A DNA stretch of 64,000 bases from Marivirga tractuosa DSM 4126 (GTDB lineage Bacteria > Bacteroidota > Bacteroidia > Cytophagales > Cyclobacteriaceae), in the NCBI RefSeq assembly GCF_000183425.1, contig NC_014759.1, forward strand, positions 1,860,001-1,924,000. Direction: 5' to 3'. Of this stretch, positions 55,164 through 63,999 are shown piece after piece. Under the pieces are notes generated by a model. The model ran no database searches. It was not told where the DNA came from and saw only the letters and a program-made list of their open reading frames with translations. How positions within the stretch are numbered: the first letter of the stretch is position 1; each line of letters opens with the position of its first letter. A program made the translations under genes and the position numbers.

Positions 55164-55285
55164 CTCACTTGGTTTTGACCCTCCCGACATGCAATGTCGG
55201 GAGGGTCGTAGGTTCGAAAGCCTTTAGCTTCGTGAGGGGAAGTGTGGCATGGATGTGGGAATGAACAATCCAACTATCCCCACCA
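55154..55285 (+). pseudogene. tRNA-like sequence with 14-bp palindrome and 50-nt T-loop insertion
   Basis: Begins AGGGATATAGCTCACTTGG. The anticodon region is a 14-bp perfect hairpin (55177-55190 with 55194-55207, loop GCA). The T arm GTAGGTTCGAA is interrupted at 55219 by 50 nt, then resumes TCC-aactatccccacca at 55269-55285. The 3' CCA end is kept. Not a functional tRNA. Confidence 0.7.
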
Positions 55286-55291
55286 CCTAAA

Positions 55292-55327
55292 AGAGTTACA
55301 GACAGAAAGTTTGTAACCCTTTTTTTA
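55292..55327 (+). terminator. terminator at the end of the tRNA/GIY-YIG array
   Basis: AGAGTTACA (55292-55300) pairs with TGTAACCCT (55312-55320, one mismatch), then seven T. Confidence 0.65.
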
Positions 55328-55396
55328 TTTATCTACTTTTATTGAGGTGTTAAGTTTTCTACTTATTATATCTGATAAAACACCTATAAACCAATT

Positions 55397-56992
55397 TTAT
55401 CCCTTCTCAAAATCAGCTTGTATACTTGACTTTTCCGGCACCTGGTTCATTGCATGCTCTGCAATAGCGGTAATAGACAATGAAGGGTTAACTCCCGGGT
55501 TGGCCGATATCATGGAGCCATCTATGACCATCATATTTTTATAGCCAAAAACATTGTTATTCCTATCAATCACTCCTTTTTCAGCGTCTTCCCCCATCAC
55601 AGCACCACCCAAAATATGTGCTGTTGACGGAATTCCTGCCAGCGTTTCCAGAGAGAAAGCAGTGGCATTCCCATTAATGATTTTTGCATAATCTTTAGTT
55701 AACTGAGCAGATTCCGGGATGTCCGGACTCGGTGGTTTTCCATTTCCCACTTTCGAAACCATATTGCCAAGCCATCCTCTTTTAAAGTTAATGGTGCTAT
55801 CAACAGATTGCATAAATAACAAAATCACCGTTCGTTTTGACCAGCTGTTGAGCCAGTAGGTTCTGAAATAACGGACAGGCGACTTAAACATATTCACAAA
55901 GGTGTTTCCTATCCTTTTAAAAATAGTGTTCCCCTGTGACATGGGTAAATGCAGCAACTTCCAAAAGCCTGAGCCTTCAGAATAGCGACAAATCTCAAGA
56001 TGTGTATTTTCATCAGTATGCAAAATACTGCCGATAGCCACTCCTTTAGACACATTAATATTTTTCTTCAGACTGGATACGCTGATCAGTGTTTCATTAT
56101 TGGTTCGTATTTCTTCACCCGTTTTATCAGAAAGGAGTGGCAAGGAGCCTTTTTTCTTCAGTTTTAACAATAATTTTACGGTACCCATTACCCCACCTGA
56201 GAAAATCACTCCATTTGCAGTAAGAGATTTTTTTGTTTTAAAAAACTTTGTACTGGATTGAAGCTGAACATGATAACCATTTGACCCTTCTTTATTGTCG
56301 ATTGGCTTCACATCAATTACTTCCTGTTCGGCTAATATTTCAGCGCCTTCTTGCTGGGCAAGATGTAAATAATTTTTATCCAATGTGTTCTTTGCGTCAT
56401 ATCGACAGCCCGTCATACAGCCCCCGCAAAAAGTGCAGCCTGTCCTTTTAGGACCTTTACCACCAAAGTATGGGTCTTCTACCTCTACCCCTGGCTTACC
56501 AAAATATACAGCCACTTTAGTAGCTTCAAATTGACTGCTGATATTTCGCTCTTCAGCCAGCTTTTGAAGGGCAAGATCACCGTCAAATAACTCTGGGTTT
56601 TCTGCAGCCCCCAACATTTTATGGGCTATTGCATAATAGGGCTTTAAGTCTGTTTCCCAATCCCTTAAACTAGCCCATGAACCCGTTTTATAAAAGGCGG
56701 CTTTAGGCACAGGTAATGTATTGGCATAAACAAGGGAACCGCCTCCTACACCAGCACCCGAGAGAATGGCTACATGCCTGAAAACTGTGAGCTTCATAAT
56801 ACCGAAAAAACGCAGCGATGGCAACCATAACCACTTGCGTAAATTCCAGTTGGTTTTGGCAAAATCTTTTGACTGGTACCACTTTCCTTTTTCGACCACA
56901 AGAACCTTATATCCTTTTTGTGAAAGTCTTAATGCACTAACCGAGCCCCCAAACCCACTGCCAATTACAATGTAATCGTAATCAAACTTCAT
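55397..56992 (-). CDS. GMC-family FAD oxidoreductase (cholesterol-oxidase-like)
   Basis: 531 aa. The FAD-binding dinucleotide fold is at the start: YDYIVIGSGFGGSVSALRLS (GxGxxG). Then GAGVGGGSLVYANTL, and a Cys-rich motif GCTFCGGCMTGCRYDAKNT around residues 185-205 typical of the cholesterol oxidase-like GMC subfamily. The C-terminus has AHILGGAVMGEDAEKG and DGSMISANPGVNPSLSITAI. It oxidises an alcohol or sterol-like substrate; the real one is unknown. It is divergent from a CrtA-like gene. Confidence 0.88.
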   Translation of the reverse strand: MKFDYDYIVIGSGFGGSVSALRLSQKGYKVLVVEKGKWYQSKDFAKTNWNLRKWLWLPSLRFFGIMKLTVFRHVAILSGAGVGGGSLVYANTLPVPKAAFYKTGSWASLRDWETDLKPYYAIAHKMLGAAENPELFDGDLALQKLAEERNISSQFEATKVAVYFGKPGVEVEDPYFGGKGPKRTGCTFCGGCMTGCRYDAKNTLDKNYLHLAQQEGAEILAEQEVIDVKPIDNKEGSNGYHVQLQSSTKFFKTKKSLTANGVIFSGGVMGTVKLLLKLKKKGSLPLLSDKTGEEIRTNNETLISVSSLKKNINVSKGVAIGSILHTDENTHLEICRYSEGSGFWKLLHLPMSQGNTIFKRIGNTFVNMFKSPVRYFRTYWLNSWSKRTVILLFMQSVDSTINFKRGWLGNMVSKVGNGKPPSPDIPESAQLTKDYAKIINGNATAFSLETLAGIPSTAHILGGAVMGEDAEKGVIDRNNNVFGYKNMMVIDGSMISANPGVNPSLSITAIAEHAMNQVPEKSSIQADFEKG

Positions 56993-57205
56993 AACGTTGA
57001 ATTAAAGCAAATAAGTGATTGTTTTAGATATATAGATTAAATATATAGAAAATAATGATGGCGTAAGTTGTTTATGGATAATTGGTAGAATTGATTTTAT
57101 AACACCTACAATCCATTATCTCTTAAATCCTGAATTTCTTCTGAATGCTAGAATTGCTCAAAACCCTTACCTCCATTATCAGTTACTGTAATCATAAATA
57201 AATCT

Positions 57206-57856
57206 ATGGTAACCATCTCATTAATAAATTACTCTCAAAATAAATACTGGGCATTTAAACAAATGCAATTACTTCCTCCTCATCTTGCTAAAATCAAGGG
57301 TTGTGAATTTGTAAAGCTATTGGGTACAGGAAGCGGATTTGGATTTAGCTTATGGCCTGATTTTTCTACCTATGCTTTGTTGATGAAGTGGAAGGATGAG
57401 AATCAAGCTGAAGATTTCTTTCAGAATTCAAATGAATTCAATGAGCTAAAAAGTAAATCCAACTCCATAGAAACACATTATTTAGAGTCTCTGGGTGCGC
57501 ATGGTAGCTGGTATGGAGAAAATCCATTTCCTGAAAAAGGAACTTACAATGGTGGTCAGATTGCCGTTATCACCAGAGCAAGAATTAACATCCATAAACT
57601 TCCACGGTTTTGGCAATTTGTACCAAAAGCCAGTAAGGCCATTGAAAATGCAAAAGGCTTAATTACTACGAAAGGGATTGGTGAATGGCCATTAATAGAA
57701 CAAGCTACTTTCAGTATTTGGGAAAATGAACAAGCTATGAAAGAATATGCTTATGCCGATACTCACAAAGAAATCATTGGCAAGGTGAAAAAAGAGAATT
57801 GGTATAAAGAGGAACTATTTAGTCGTTTTAATTACATTAAGAGCATTAATCACTAA
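57206..57856 (+). CDS. CrtA (spheroidene monooxygenase)-like protein
   Basis: 216 aa, no signal. Two heme-dependent-like halves: GCEFVKLLGTGSGFGFSLWP with WPDFSTYALLMKW, and GLITTKGIGEWPLIEQATFS with IWENEQAMKEYAYADTHKEI and WYKEELFSRF. The motif pattern (GxGEWP, QATFSxW, ERWYxExLFxRF-like) matches the spheroidene monooxygenase-like family. A carotenoid substrate cannot be concluded, since no crt genes are near. It runs opposite to the GMC oxidoreductase. Confidence 0.8.
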   Translation: MVTISLINYSQNKYWAFKQMQLLPPHLAKIKGCEFVKLLGTGSGFGFSLWPDFSTYALLMKWKDENQAEDFFQNSNEFNELKSKSNSIETHYLESLGAHGSWYGENPFPEKGTYNGGQIAVITRARINIHKLPRFWQFVPKASKAIENAKGLITTKGIGEWPLIEQATFSIWENEQAMKEYAYADTHKEIIGKVKKENWYKEELFSRFNYIKSINH

Positions 57857-57907
57857 CAGCTCATTCTTTAATCCGTAAGCAATAAGTAAACACCAAATTT
57901 CAAAATC

Positions 57908-58816
57908 ATGAAAAATCTTCTACTCCTTCCGTTTTTATTAATTTTATTCCATGCCTGTGCACAAAAAGCTGACAAGCCTTCATATGAAAAAGTCAATCTT
58001 AAGCTTAATGAGCAGTTTGGAGACTATTGGTATCAGGGAAAGGCAGAGTTGACCTCCTACGATTTGGAGCAAGTCCGATATGGAGAAAAAAGAGAAGGTG
58101 AAGCAGTACTAATTTTTGTAACTGAGGATTTCTCAAAAAGCAAGCAAGTGAAGCTGGACAATCTAAAAGAGGTAGGGGATGATGCTGAAAAAGTATTGAA
58201 ACTTAATTTCACTAAAAAATTCAATACGGGGATTTATCCATATTCTATAATGACCTCTATATTTTCACCTGTTTACCCTGAAAATGATTTACATGCGAGA
58301 AAAATCACCACATCGGTTCAGGAATGGTGCGGGCATGTTTTTATGCAGCTCAACAATAAGAGAAAAGATTATGATTTACTAGTTCGCTCATACTTTGAAA
58401 GTGAAGGAGATATGGAAATGAAACTTGATAAAGTTTGGATGGAGGATGAGCTGTGGACTTTATTGCGTTTAGATCCCAATCAAATTCCTGAAGGGGAAAT
58501 TCAACTCTTCCCTTCCACTCAGTATTTGCGTTTAAAACATAAAGAATTGAAGGCTTATGCCGCTAACGTCAGCATCAATAGAAATGATGATTTAAACGAA
58601 CTTAAAATTGAAATTCCTGAACTGGAGCGTGATTTATCTATTTTCTATAAAAATCAACATCCTTACAAAATAGAAAAGTGGGAAGAAACTTATCCTGAAA
58701 ATGGAGACATGATGACCACTACAGCCACTCTAAAAGAAAGAATTATGTTGGATTATTGGAATAGAAATAATGTGAAGGATAGCACTTATAGAGAGGAGTT
58801 GAAGCTTGGATTTTAG
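57908..58816 (+). CDS. conserved lipoprotein, unknown function
   Basis: 302 aa. Signal peptide with lipobox (LLILFHACAQ, Cys17). The mature protein has FGDYWYQGKAELTSYDLEQ and RYGEKREGEAVLIFVTEDF, then PYSIMTSIFSPVYP, CGHVFMQLNNKRKDY and RLKHKELKAYAANV. These belong to a Bacteroidota family I know only as an unnamed, sometimes misleadingly named, lipoprotein. No catalytic motif is evident. It lies 51 bp after the CrtA-like gene in the same direction. Confidence 0.75.
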   Translation: MKNLLLLPFLLILFHACAQKADKPSYEKVNLKLNEQFGDYWYQGKAELTSYDLEQVRYGEKREGEAVLIFVTEDFSKSKQVKLDNLKEVGDDAEKVLKLNFTKKFNTGIYPYSIMTSIFSPVYPENDLHARKITTSVQEWCGHVFMQLNNKRKDYDLLVRSYFESEGDMEMKLDKVWMEDELWTLLRLDPNQIPEGEIQLFPSTQYLRLKHKELKAYAANVSINRNDDLNELKIEIPELERDLSIFYKNQHPYKIEKWEETYPENGDMMTTTATLKERIMLDYWNRNNVKDSTYREELKLGF

Positions 58817-58841
58817 ATTTAAGTTTCAAGGGTAATAAATA

Positions 58842-58873
58842 AAAAAGGAAAGCTCGATTGGGCTTTCCTTTTT
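58842..58873. terminator. bidirectional terminator
   Basis: AAAAAGGAAAGC (58842-58853) and GCTTTCCTTTTT (58862-58873) form a perfect 12-bp stem between the lipoprotein and the convergent M3 peptidase gene, with A and T runs on both sides. Confidence 0.85.
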
Positions 58874-58894
58874 AAAAATAAATTTTATCAGTTT

Positions 58895-60604
58895 TTAAAG
58901 CTTCTCCATCTCTTCTTTTACAAAGCTCATCAATTCGCTGATGTTCTTTTTGCTGAAATCAAATTTGATATCTGCAGCTTCGTAAACTTCAGGAATAGAT
59001 TTGGTATACCCCATTTTCAGAGCTTTCATATAGGATTCCAATCCTTTTTTGGGGTCTGTTTTATAGTTTTTCCAGACTGCCACTGCACCTAATTGTGCCA
59101 TTCCATATTCGATGTAATAAAAAGGCACTTCATATAAATGCAATTGCTTCTGCCATAGATTATCCTTGAATTTCTCCAAGCCTGACCAATCTGTTATGGA
59201 ATCTGAAAAATCATCCAAAATTTCATTCCAAGCTCTGGTTCTTTCGGCTACCGTATGCTCAGGATTTTCATAAATCCAATGCTGAAATTTGTCAATTGTA
59301 GCTACCCAAGGAAGTGTTTCAATAATTCCTTCCAAATGCTCGGTTTTAGCCCTTTTTAAATCCTCCTCATTATCGAAAAAGATATCCCAATAATCAAGTG
59401 TAATCAACTCCATACTCATGGAAGCCAATTCCGCTACTTCAGATGGCGGGTTTTTGAAATCATTCAATTCCAACTCATTCATTAGGAAAGAATGCACGGC
59501 ATGTCCACCTTCATGTAATAGCGTTACCATATCACGCAAAGTGGAAGTCGCATTCATAAAGATAAAAGGAACTCCCGTTTCGGAAAGAGGATAATTGTAA
59601 CCGCCTGGCGATTTCCCTTTTCTGGAATCCAAGTCCAGATGTTTCATTTCCACCATCTTTACAAGGCAATCGCCTAAAAATGGATCTAATTCATTGAATA
59701 CTTTAATTGTTTTATCAGTTAAATCATCCGCTCCGTTAAAGGGCATTAAAGCTTCTTTACCTGAAATATCAACTGCTTTATCCCAAGGTCTTAATTTATC
59801 TAATCCTAACTTACTCTTTCTGTCCTTTGCTATTTCATTCAAAAAAGGCACTACCTCTGTTTTAACAGATTCATGAAAATCAAAACAATCCTGAGGCGAA
59901 TAGTCAAAACGACCCATAGATGCGAACATAAAATCTCGGTAATTTTCGAATCCGGCATTTTTTGCCACTTTGGTTCTTAGCTGAATCAGTTCAGTAAAAA
60001 GGTTATCCAGCTTATCTTTATCGGCTAACCTTCTGGAAGATATTTTACGATAGATTTCTTCCCTTAATTTCCTATCGATGGATTGTAACATTACAGCTGC
60101 TTGTTGCAAGGTCATTTCCTTGCCATCATGCTCAATATCCATAGCCCCGGAAATAGAGCCGTATTTTTGAGAGAGACTTGCAATCTCGGTTTCCAGTGGA
60201 ATGTTTTCTTCTCTGAAGATCTTCACATCCTTCTCCATTTCCCGAATCATGATGTCATAGCCGTCTTTCTCTTTAACTGAAGCTAAGTAAGGAGATGCCA
60301 AAGCCTTCCGGTTCAGTTTATCACTATAAGGGGCAATATGTGGCTGGATATTACGAACAAAATCTTCGAAAGAGGCCGCTAATTTTTCATCCGAAGTGTC
60401 ACATGTCATTTTAATATAACGCCAAGCCATATCTTCTGAAACTACTGCTTCTAGCTCACTTAAATTGGCAAACCAATTTTCTAAATCCAGTGCGGAATTA
60501 ATTTCTTCCTCCAATAATTTATCAAAATAAGGCTTTAAAGTCTCCCAATCTTTTACTTTAAAATCTTTAGGTAAAAATTGTCTTTCTTTTATTTCGAATT
60601 CCAT
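58895..60604 (-). CDS. M3-family oligoendopeptidase
   Basis: 569 aa zinc metallopeptidase of the PepF/oligoendopeptidase F type. HEGGH with His364, Glu365 and His368 (TLLHEGGHAVHSFL) is the HExxH zinc site; ELASMSMELITLDYW supplies the third ligand region. Other family blocks are GFENYRDFMFASMGRFDYSP and EVPFYYIEYGMAQLGAVAVW. No signal peptide, so it should be cytoplasmic and cleave short peptides. Length is standard (560-600 aa). Confidence 0.93.
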   Translation of the reverse strand: MEFEIKERQFLPKDFKVKDWETLKPYFDKLLEEEINSALDLENWFANLSELEAVVSEDMAWRYIKMTCDTSDEKLAASFEDFVRNIQPHIAPYSDKLNRKALASPYLASVKEKDGYDIMIREMEKDVKIFREENIPLETEIASLSQKYGSISGAMDIEHDGKEMTLQQAAVMLQSIDRKLREEIYRKISSRRLADKDKLDNLFTELIQLRTKVAKNAGFENYRDFMFASMGRFDYSPQDCFDFHESVKTEVVPFLNEIAKDRKSKLGLDKLRPWDKAVDISGKEALMPFNGADDLTDKTIKVFNELDPFLGDCLVKMVEMKHLDLDSRKGKSPGGYNYPLSETGVPFIFMNATSTLRDMVTLLHEGGHAVHSFLMNELELNDFKNPPSEVAELASMSMELITLDYWDIFFDNEEDLKRAKTEHLEGIIETLPWVATIDKFQHWIYENPEHTVAERTRAWNEILDDFSDSITDWSGLEKFKDNLWQKQLHLYEVPFYYIEYGMAQLGAVAVWKNYKTDPKKGLESYMKALKMGYTKSIPEVYEAADIKFDFSKKNISELMSFVKEEMEKL

Positions 60605-60700
60605 GATATGTATATTTTAGTTCTAACTATCTTCCAGATATTCTTATTCATTCATAATTTTAATGTATAAGATTTCCGAAATGAGTGCACCAATCACTTT

Positions 60701-60724
60701 ATGGTTTGTGAAGAAACAAACCAT
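60701..60724. repeat. single hairpin, 9-bp perfect stem
   Basis: ATGGTTTGT-gaagaa-ACAAACCAT in the 198-bp gap 60605-60802. Resembles the second hairpin of the REP-like elements at 35.1 and 39.8 kb in stem length. Confidence 0.4.
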
Positions 60725-60749
60725 GGCGAACAGAGCAGGTATAAATAAA

Positions 60750-60774
60750 AAAAGAGGATTAAAAATCCTCTTTT
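60750..60774 (-). terminator. terminator after the ferredoxin-reductase-like gene
   Basis: AAAAGAGGATT (60750-60760) and AATCCTCTTTT (60764-60774) form an 11-bp stem with a 3-nt loop, 29 bp past the stop on the minus strand. Confidence 0.75.
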
Positions 60775-60802
60775 ATGTTTACTTATATAATACCGAAATG
60801 TT

Positions 60803-61909
60803 TTATCCGATTTCTATTTTCACATCAGCAGAGGTAGGATGACCTACACAGTTTAAGACAAAGCCTTCGTCCTTTTCTGCATCAGATAAGCCTTCGTCTT
60901 CTTCCATACGAACTGTTCCAGATAATAATTTGCCTCTACAAGCGGTGCATAATCCACTTTGACAAGAGAATGGTAAGTCAATATCTAAGTCTAAGGCAGT
61001 TTCTAGTATCGATTTATCCGATGGCACAGGGAATTTATATTCTTCTCCATCAAATAAAATGGTTACTTCATATTCTTGACCTTCAGCAGTTTCTCCAGTT
61101 TTCTTTTCCGCTTTATCGATAGTTCCTTGAACGAAGCTTTCTTTAAAAACATTGGCTTTATCAACCCCGAAATTCTCTAGGTATTGCTCCACATTTTTCA
61201 TCATTCCTTCCGGACCACACATTAAATATTGTGTTTGATCATTTCCCCAATTTGGAATTCTATCCAATATTTTCTGAAGCATTTCCTCATTCAATAAACC
61301 AGACTCGCCTTGCCAATTGATAGGTGCATCATCCAGCACATGAATTACGTGCATTCTGCCTTCATATTCATCTTCCAGTTTATCGAATTCACTTTTAAAG
61401 ATTACAGATTCCAGGTTTCTGTTAGCGTAAATCAAAGAAATAATGCTGTCTGGCTCTGCATGCAAAATGGATTTTGAAATCCCCATCATGGGTGTAATTC
61501 CACTCCCACCAGCAAACATTATTAAATGACGCTTCTTATTGGCATCAACTGTAGTGGTGAAATTTCCCATAGGTTCCAACACCTGAATTTTATCACCAGC
61601 TTTAAGGTTGTCGTTCAAATGATTGGACATTTTACCATTCTCTACTCTTTTTACGGTAACCGCAGGGTATTCATCCACTAAAGGAGAGGTGCATAAGGAA
61701 TAAGCTCTTCTCACGCTTTCACCGTTGATGTCTGTGATGAGTGTCAAAAATTGACCTGCTGTATAGCTCAATTCCCATTCAGGTTTTTCAAATTCAATCA
61801 CAATAGCATCAGCTGTTGCATTGATAACTTGACGAACCGTCAGTTCCTTATATCTCTTTGATTTTTTATCTTCTTTATTTTCTTTCTTTTTGAAAAAATT
61901 AAACGCCAT
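60803..61909 (-). CDS. FAD/2Fe-2S oxidoreductase (PaaE/ferredoxin-NADP+ reductase type)
   Basis: 368 aa with a Lys-rich N-terminus. FAD-binding part: YTAGQFLTLI and VRRAYSLCTSP (RxYS). NAD(P)-binding part: IMFAGGSGITPMMGISKSIL and YLMCGPEGMMKNVEQYL. C-terminal plant-type 2Fe-2S domain: CQSGLCTACRGKL with a fourth Cys in VLNCVGHP. This is the PaaE/class IA reductase layout that feeds oxygenases. It is not NqrF: the domain order is reversed and there is no N-terminal membrane helix. Its partner is not visible here. Confidence 0.9.
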   Translation of the reverse strand: MAFNFFKKKENKEDKKSKRYKELTVRQVINATADAIVIEFEKPEWELSYTAGQFLTLITDINGESVRRAYSLCTSPLVDEYPAVTVKRVENGKMSNHLNDNLKAGDKIQVLEPMGNFTTTVDANKKRHLIMFAGGSGITPMMGISKSILHAEPDSIISLIYANRNLESVIFKSEFDKLEDEYEGRMHVIHVLDDAPINWQGESGLLNEEMLQKILDRIPNWGNDQTQYLMCGPEGMMKNVEQYLENFGVDKANVFKESFVQGTIDKAEKKTGETAEGQEYEVTILFDGEEYKFPVPSDKSILETALDLDIDLPFSCQSGLCTACRGKLLSGTVRMEEDEGLSDAEKDEGFVLNCVGHPTSADVKIEIG

Positions 61910-62072
61910 GCTTTTTAAATTTTTATTTGAGATAACTCAATGTTTCCATAATAGTTAAGCAAAATTAACAAGCTTTAACAATTTTCACTTATTAATTCCA
62001 AAAATGCTTCAAAATTCATTACAATAATAAACTTTTCAGCCCACCAGATAGTTACAAAAAGAAAATATAATT

Positions 62073-62558
62073 ATGGCAAGACCCAACATTAAACTCATAA
62101 AAGCAATTAGAACTGCTGCAATAAAGATTCAAGAGGGCACTCATTACCAATGGGGACATATGGGCGGTTGTAATTGCGGGCATTTAGCACAAGAACTAAC
62201 TCCTTACAGCAAAAGAGAAATTCATGAATACGCCATGAGAAAATCCGGTGATTGGACCGATCAAGTAGAAGATTATTGTGGCACTACTGAAATGCCAATG
62301 GATGAAATTATATCTAGCATGATGGATTCAGGCTTAGAAAGAAAAGATATGATTGATCTGGAAAGATTAAAAAATCAAGAGGTTAGAAGATTTATGGGCG
62401 AAAGAGGTATGAAACTCTATCACAACAGTAAAGAAGATGTGGTGAATTATATGCTGGCTTGGGCTGATTTGCTAGAAGAGAAATTATTAAATAAAATTAA
62501 CCTACCAGCAGATATAGGAGAATTTGACTCCATTTATGAAAACCAATTAACTCAATAG
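62073..62558 (+). CDS. conserved hypothetical protein with GGCNCGH motif
   Basis: 161 aa, soluble, no signal. It begins MARPNIKLIKAIRTAAIKIQ. A conserved-looking HMGGCNCGHLAQ at residues 29-40 clusters Cys33, Cys35 and His29/37, a possible metal or redox site. Later come CGTTEMPMDEII with a third Cys near 70 and a helical C-terminus (LERLKNQEVRRFMGERGM). I do not recognise a named family. A weak hairpin terminator overlaps its stop. Confidence 0.75.
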   Translation: MARPNIKLIKAIRTAAIKIQEGTHYQWGHMGGCNCGHLAQELTPYSKREIHEYAMRKSGDWTDQVEDYCGTTEMPMDEIISSMMDSGLERKDMIDLERLKNQEVRRFMGERGMKLYHNSKEDVVNYMLAWADLLEEKLLNKINLPADIGEFDSIYENQLTQ

Positions 62559-62571
62559 TTGATTGGTTTTA
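62541..62571 (+). terminator. weak terminator overlapping the stop of the preceding gene
   Basis: AACCAATTAAC (62541-62551) and GTTGATTGGTT (62558-62568), one G/T wobble, then TTTT. The TAG stop (62556-62558) lies at the loop edge. Confidence 0.5.
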
Positions 62572-62779
62572 GTCCAGTTCTTAAAAAGTTAATAATGATC
62601 ATCCAAGTCAAAAGAAACTATTCAAGTAGTTGTCTTAATGAGATAATTGAATCCATTGTTCCATTAATTTCTACTTCCCAAGAGTAAATCCTCCATCTCC
62701 ATACTCAACAATACTAGATTTCATTCGTTATCCGAGCAAAATATCTATTCATCATTTTTAGAAGAAAATTGCTTATAGC

Positions 62780-63544
62780 ATGAGATTCAATAAAATCACA
62801 TTTTTTATATCAATACTTTTTGTTTCGACCAACCTATTTTCCCAATCCAAGCTTGAGAAAGCAGAACAATACTTTGATAATAGACATGAAACAATACAAA
62901 ATGGAAAAGCCAATCGTAAGAATATTGATGAAGCAATAAGTCTTTTTCAGGAAGTGGATTCAGAACCAGAAAAAACAATTGGGTTGCTGAAAAGCTACGA
63001 GTTTAAAGCCTCTTGGACTAATGTTCCGGAAAATGAGAAAAGATCACTCTACAAAAAAGCCATAGATTTGGCCGAAAAAAAGTCAAGAGAGTTTCCAAAA
63101 AACGGAGCTATTGCGTACTGGTATGCAGCTAATTATGCTCGCTGGGCAGATTTAATTGATATTACAGAAGCTGCACAAGAAGGTGTACTAGATGAAATTA
63201 AAAAATTAGCCGAAAAAGCTATTGAATTAGATGAAAAATATAATCAAGCAGGTGCATTAAGACTATTAGGAGGCATGCATCTTGAAGTTCCCAATATCCC
63301 TTTAATTTTAAGTTGGCCTTCCAATGCGCAAGCAAAAAAGATATTACGCAAAGCCTATAGAATTGCCCCTCAGCATCCTGCTAACGTATATTTATATGCC
63401 AAAATGCTACATATCACTAAAACTAGTACAAGATCTAAAAAGGTATTTGAAGAATTGATAAAGAAAGAACCTAGAAGTGAATATTTTCTAGTTGATCAAA
63501 AATACATACAAAAGGGAAGGGAGTACTTCGAAGAGAATTTTTGA
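62780..63544 (+). CDS. TPR-type protein with signal peptide
   Basis: 254 aa. Signal peptide MRFNKITFFISILFVSTNLFSQ. The mature protein is mostly helical with repeat-like blocks: NIDEAISLFQEVDSEPEKTI, YKKAIDLAEKKSREFPKNGA, AYWYAANYARWADL and AYRIAPQHPANVYLYAKML. This looks like a TPR or TRAP T-component-like solenoid (DctM-adjacent type). It should be periplasmic and bind proteins. No operon partner is visible. Confidence 0.75.
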   Translation: MRFNKITFFISILFVSTNLFSQSKLEKAEQYFDNRHETIQNGKANRKNIDEAISLFQEVDSEPEKTIGLLKSYEFKASWTNVPENEKRSLYKKAIDLAEKKSREFPKNGAIAYWYAANYARWADLIDITEAAQEGVLDEIKKLAEKAIELDEKYNQAGALRLLGGMHLEVPNIPLILSWPSNAQAKKILRKAYRIAPQHPANVYLYAKMLHITKTSTRSKKVFEELIKKEPRSEYFLVDQKYIQKGREYFEENF

Positions 63545-63552
63545 GAATTATA

Positions 63553-63696
63553 CTACAATGAATTTTTCGTCACAATATATCTATAAGCAACAATCGCCTT
63601 TTCCAATTTACTAAGTTTCGTCAAATCTTTTTTAGCTAAACTGGGCAATATAATTTTATTAATTTTCGCCAGAATTTTAAAGAATGATTTTTTCAT
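63553..63696 (-). CDS. small conserved protein (47 aa)
   Basis: 47 aa, ATG 63696 to TAG. MKKSFFKILAKINKIILPSL, then KKDLTKLSKLEKAIVAYRYI and VTKNSL. It resembles a short basic Bacteroidota protein sometimes labelled as SsrA-binding protein, a name I would not rely on. It is convergent with the TPR gene (8 bp between stops) and sits downstream of the TerB-like gene, separated from it by a terminator. Confidence 0.7.
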   Translation of the reverse strand: MKKSFFKILAKINKIILPSLAKKDLTKLSKLEKAIVAYRYIVTKNSL

Positions 63697-63709
63697 AAAA
63701 AAACAAAAA

Positions 63710-63724
63710 GCCCCAAAAAGGGGC
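63710..63724. terminator. short GC hairpin terminator
   Basis: GCCCC-aaaaa-GGGGC with A/T runs on both sides (63701-63733). It can end the TerB-like gene on the minus strand and possibly read-through from the plus strand. Confidence 0.7.
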
Positions 63725-63732
63725 ATTTTTTT

Positions 63733-63999
63733 TTATCTAGTAGAATATTTTCTTAATCTTCTTTTCAATTCTTCTCTATCGCTTGTAATACTTGGGTCAC
63801 TATAAATACTTTTTGATAACTCTGCTACAGATTTCTTTTTATACCCTAACTTTTGAGCGATTTCTTGGCAGAAAACAATCTCACTTTTATATACTTTCCC
63901 ATCAATTTTCATTAATTGAATGATATTATATAAATATTCAAATCTTTGATCTTCTGATAAACTATCCAAATTTTTGATTGGCTCCGGGTTTTTAATCAT
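63733..63999 (-). CDS. TerB-like protein (5' end at window edge)
   Basis: 88 aa from an ATG at 63999, one base from the right edge; an earlier start outside the window cannot be excluded. The core RFEYLYNIIQLMKIDGKVYK, then SEIVFCQEIAQKLGYKKKSV, resembles the tellurite-resistance TerB/DjlA fold (MxxDGxxxxxE). It ends RRLRKYSTR. Function of such isolated TerB-like proteins is unknown. Confidence 0.6.
   Translation of the reverse strand: MIKNPEPIKNLDSLSEDQRFEYLYNIIQLMKIDGKVYKSEIVFCQEIAQKLGYKKKSVAELSKSIYSDPSITSDREELKRRLRKYSTR

Noticed and set aside
60803..61909. The missing nqrF
   Set aside because: FAD domain comes first and 2Fe-2S last, and there is no N-terminal membrane helix; NqrF has the reverse order.
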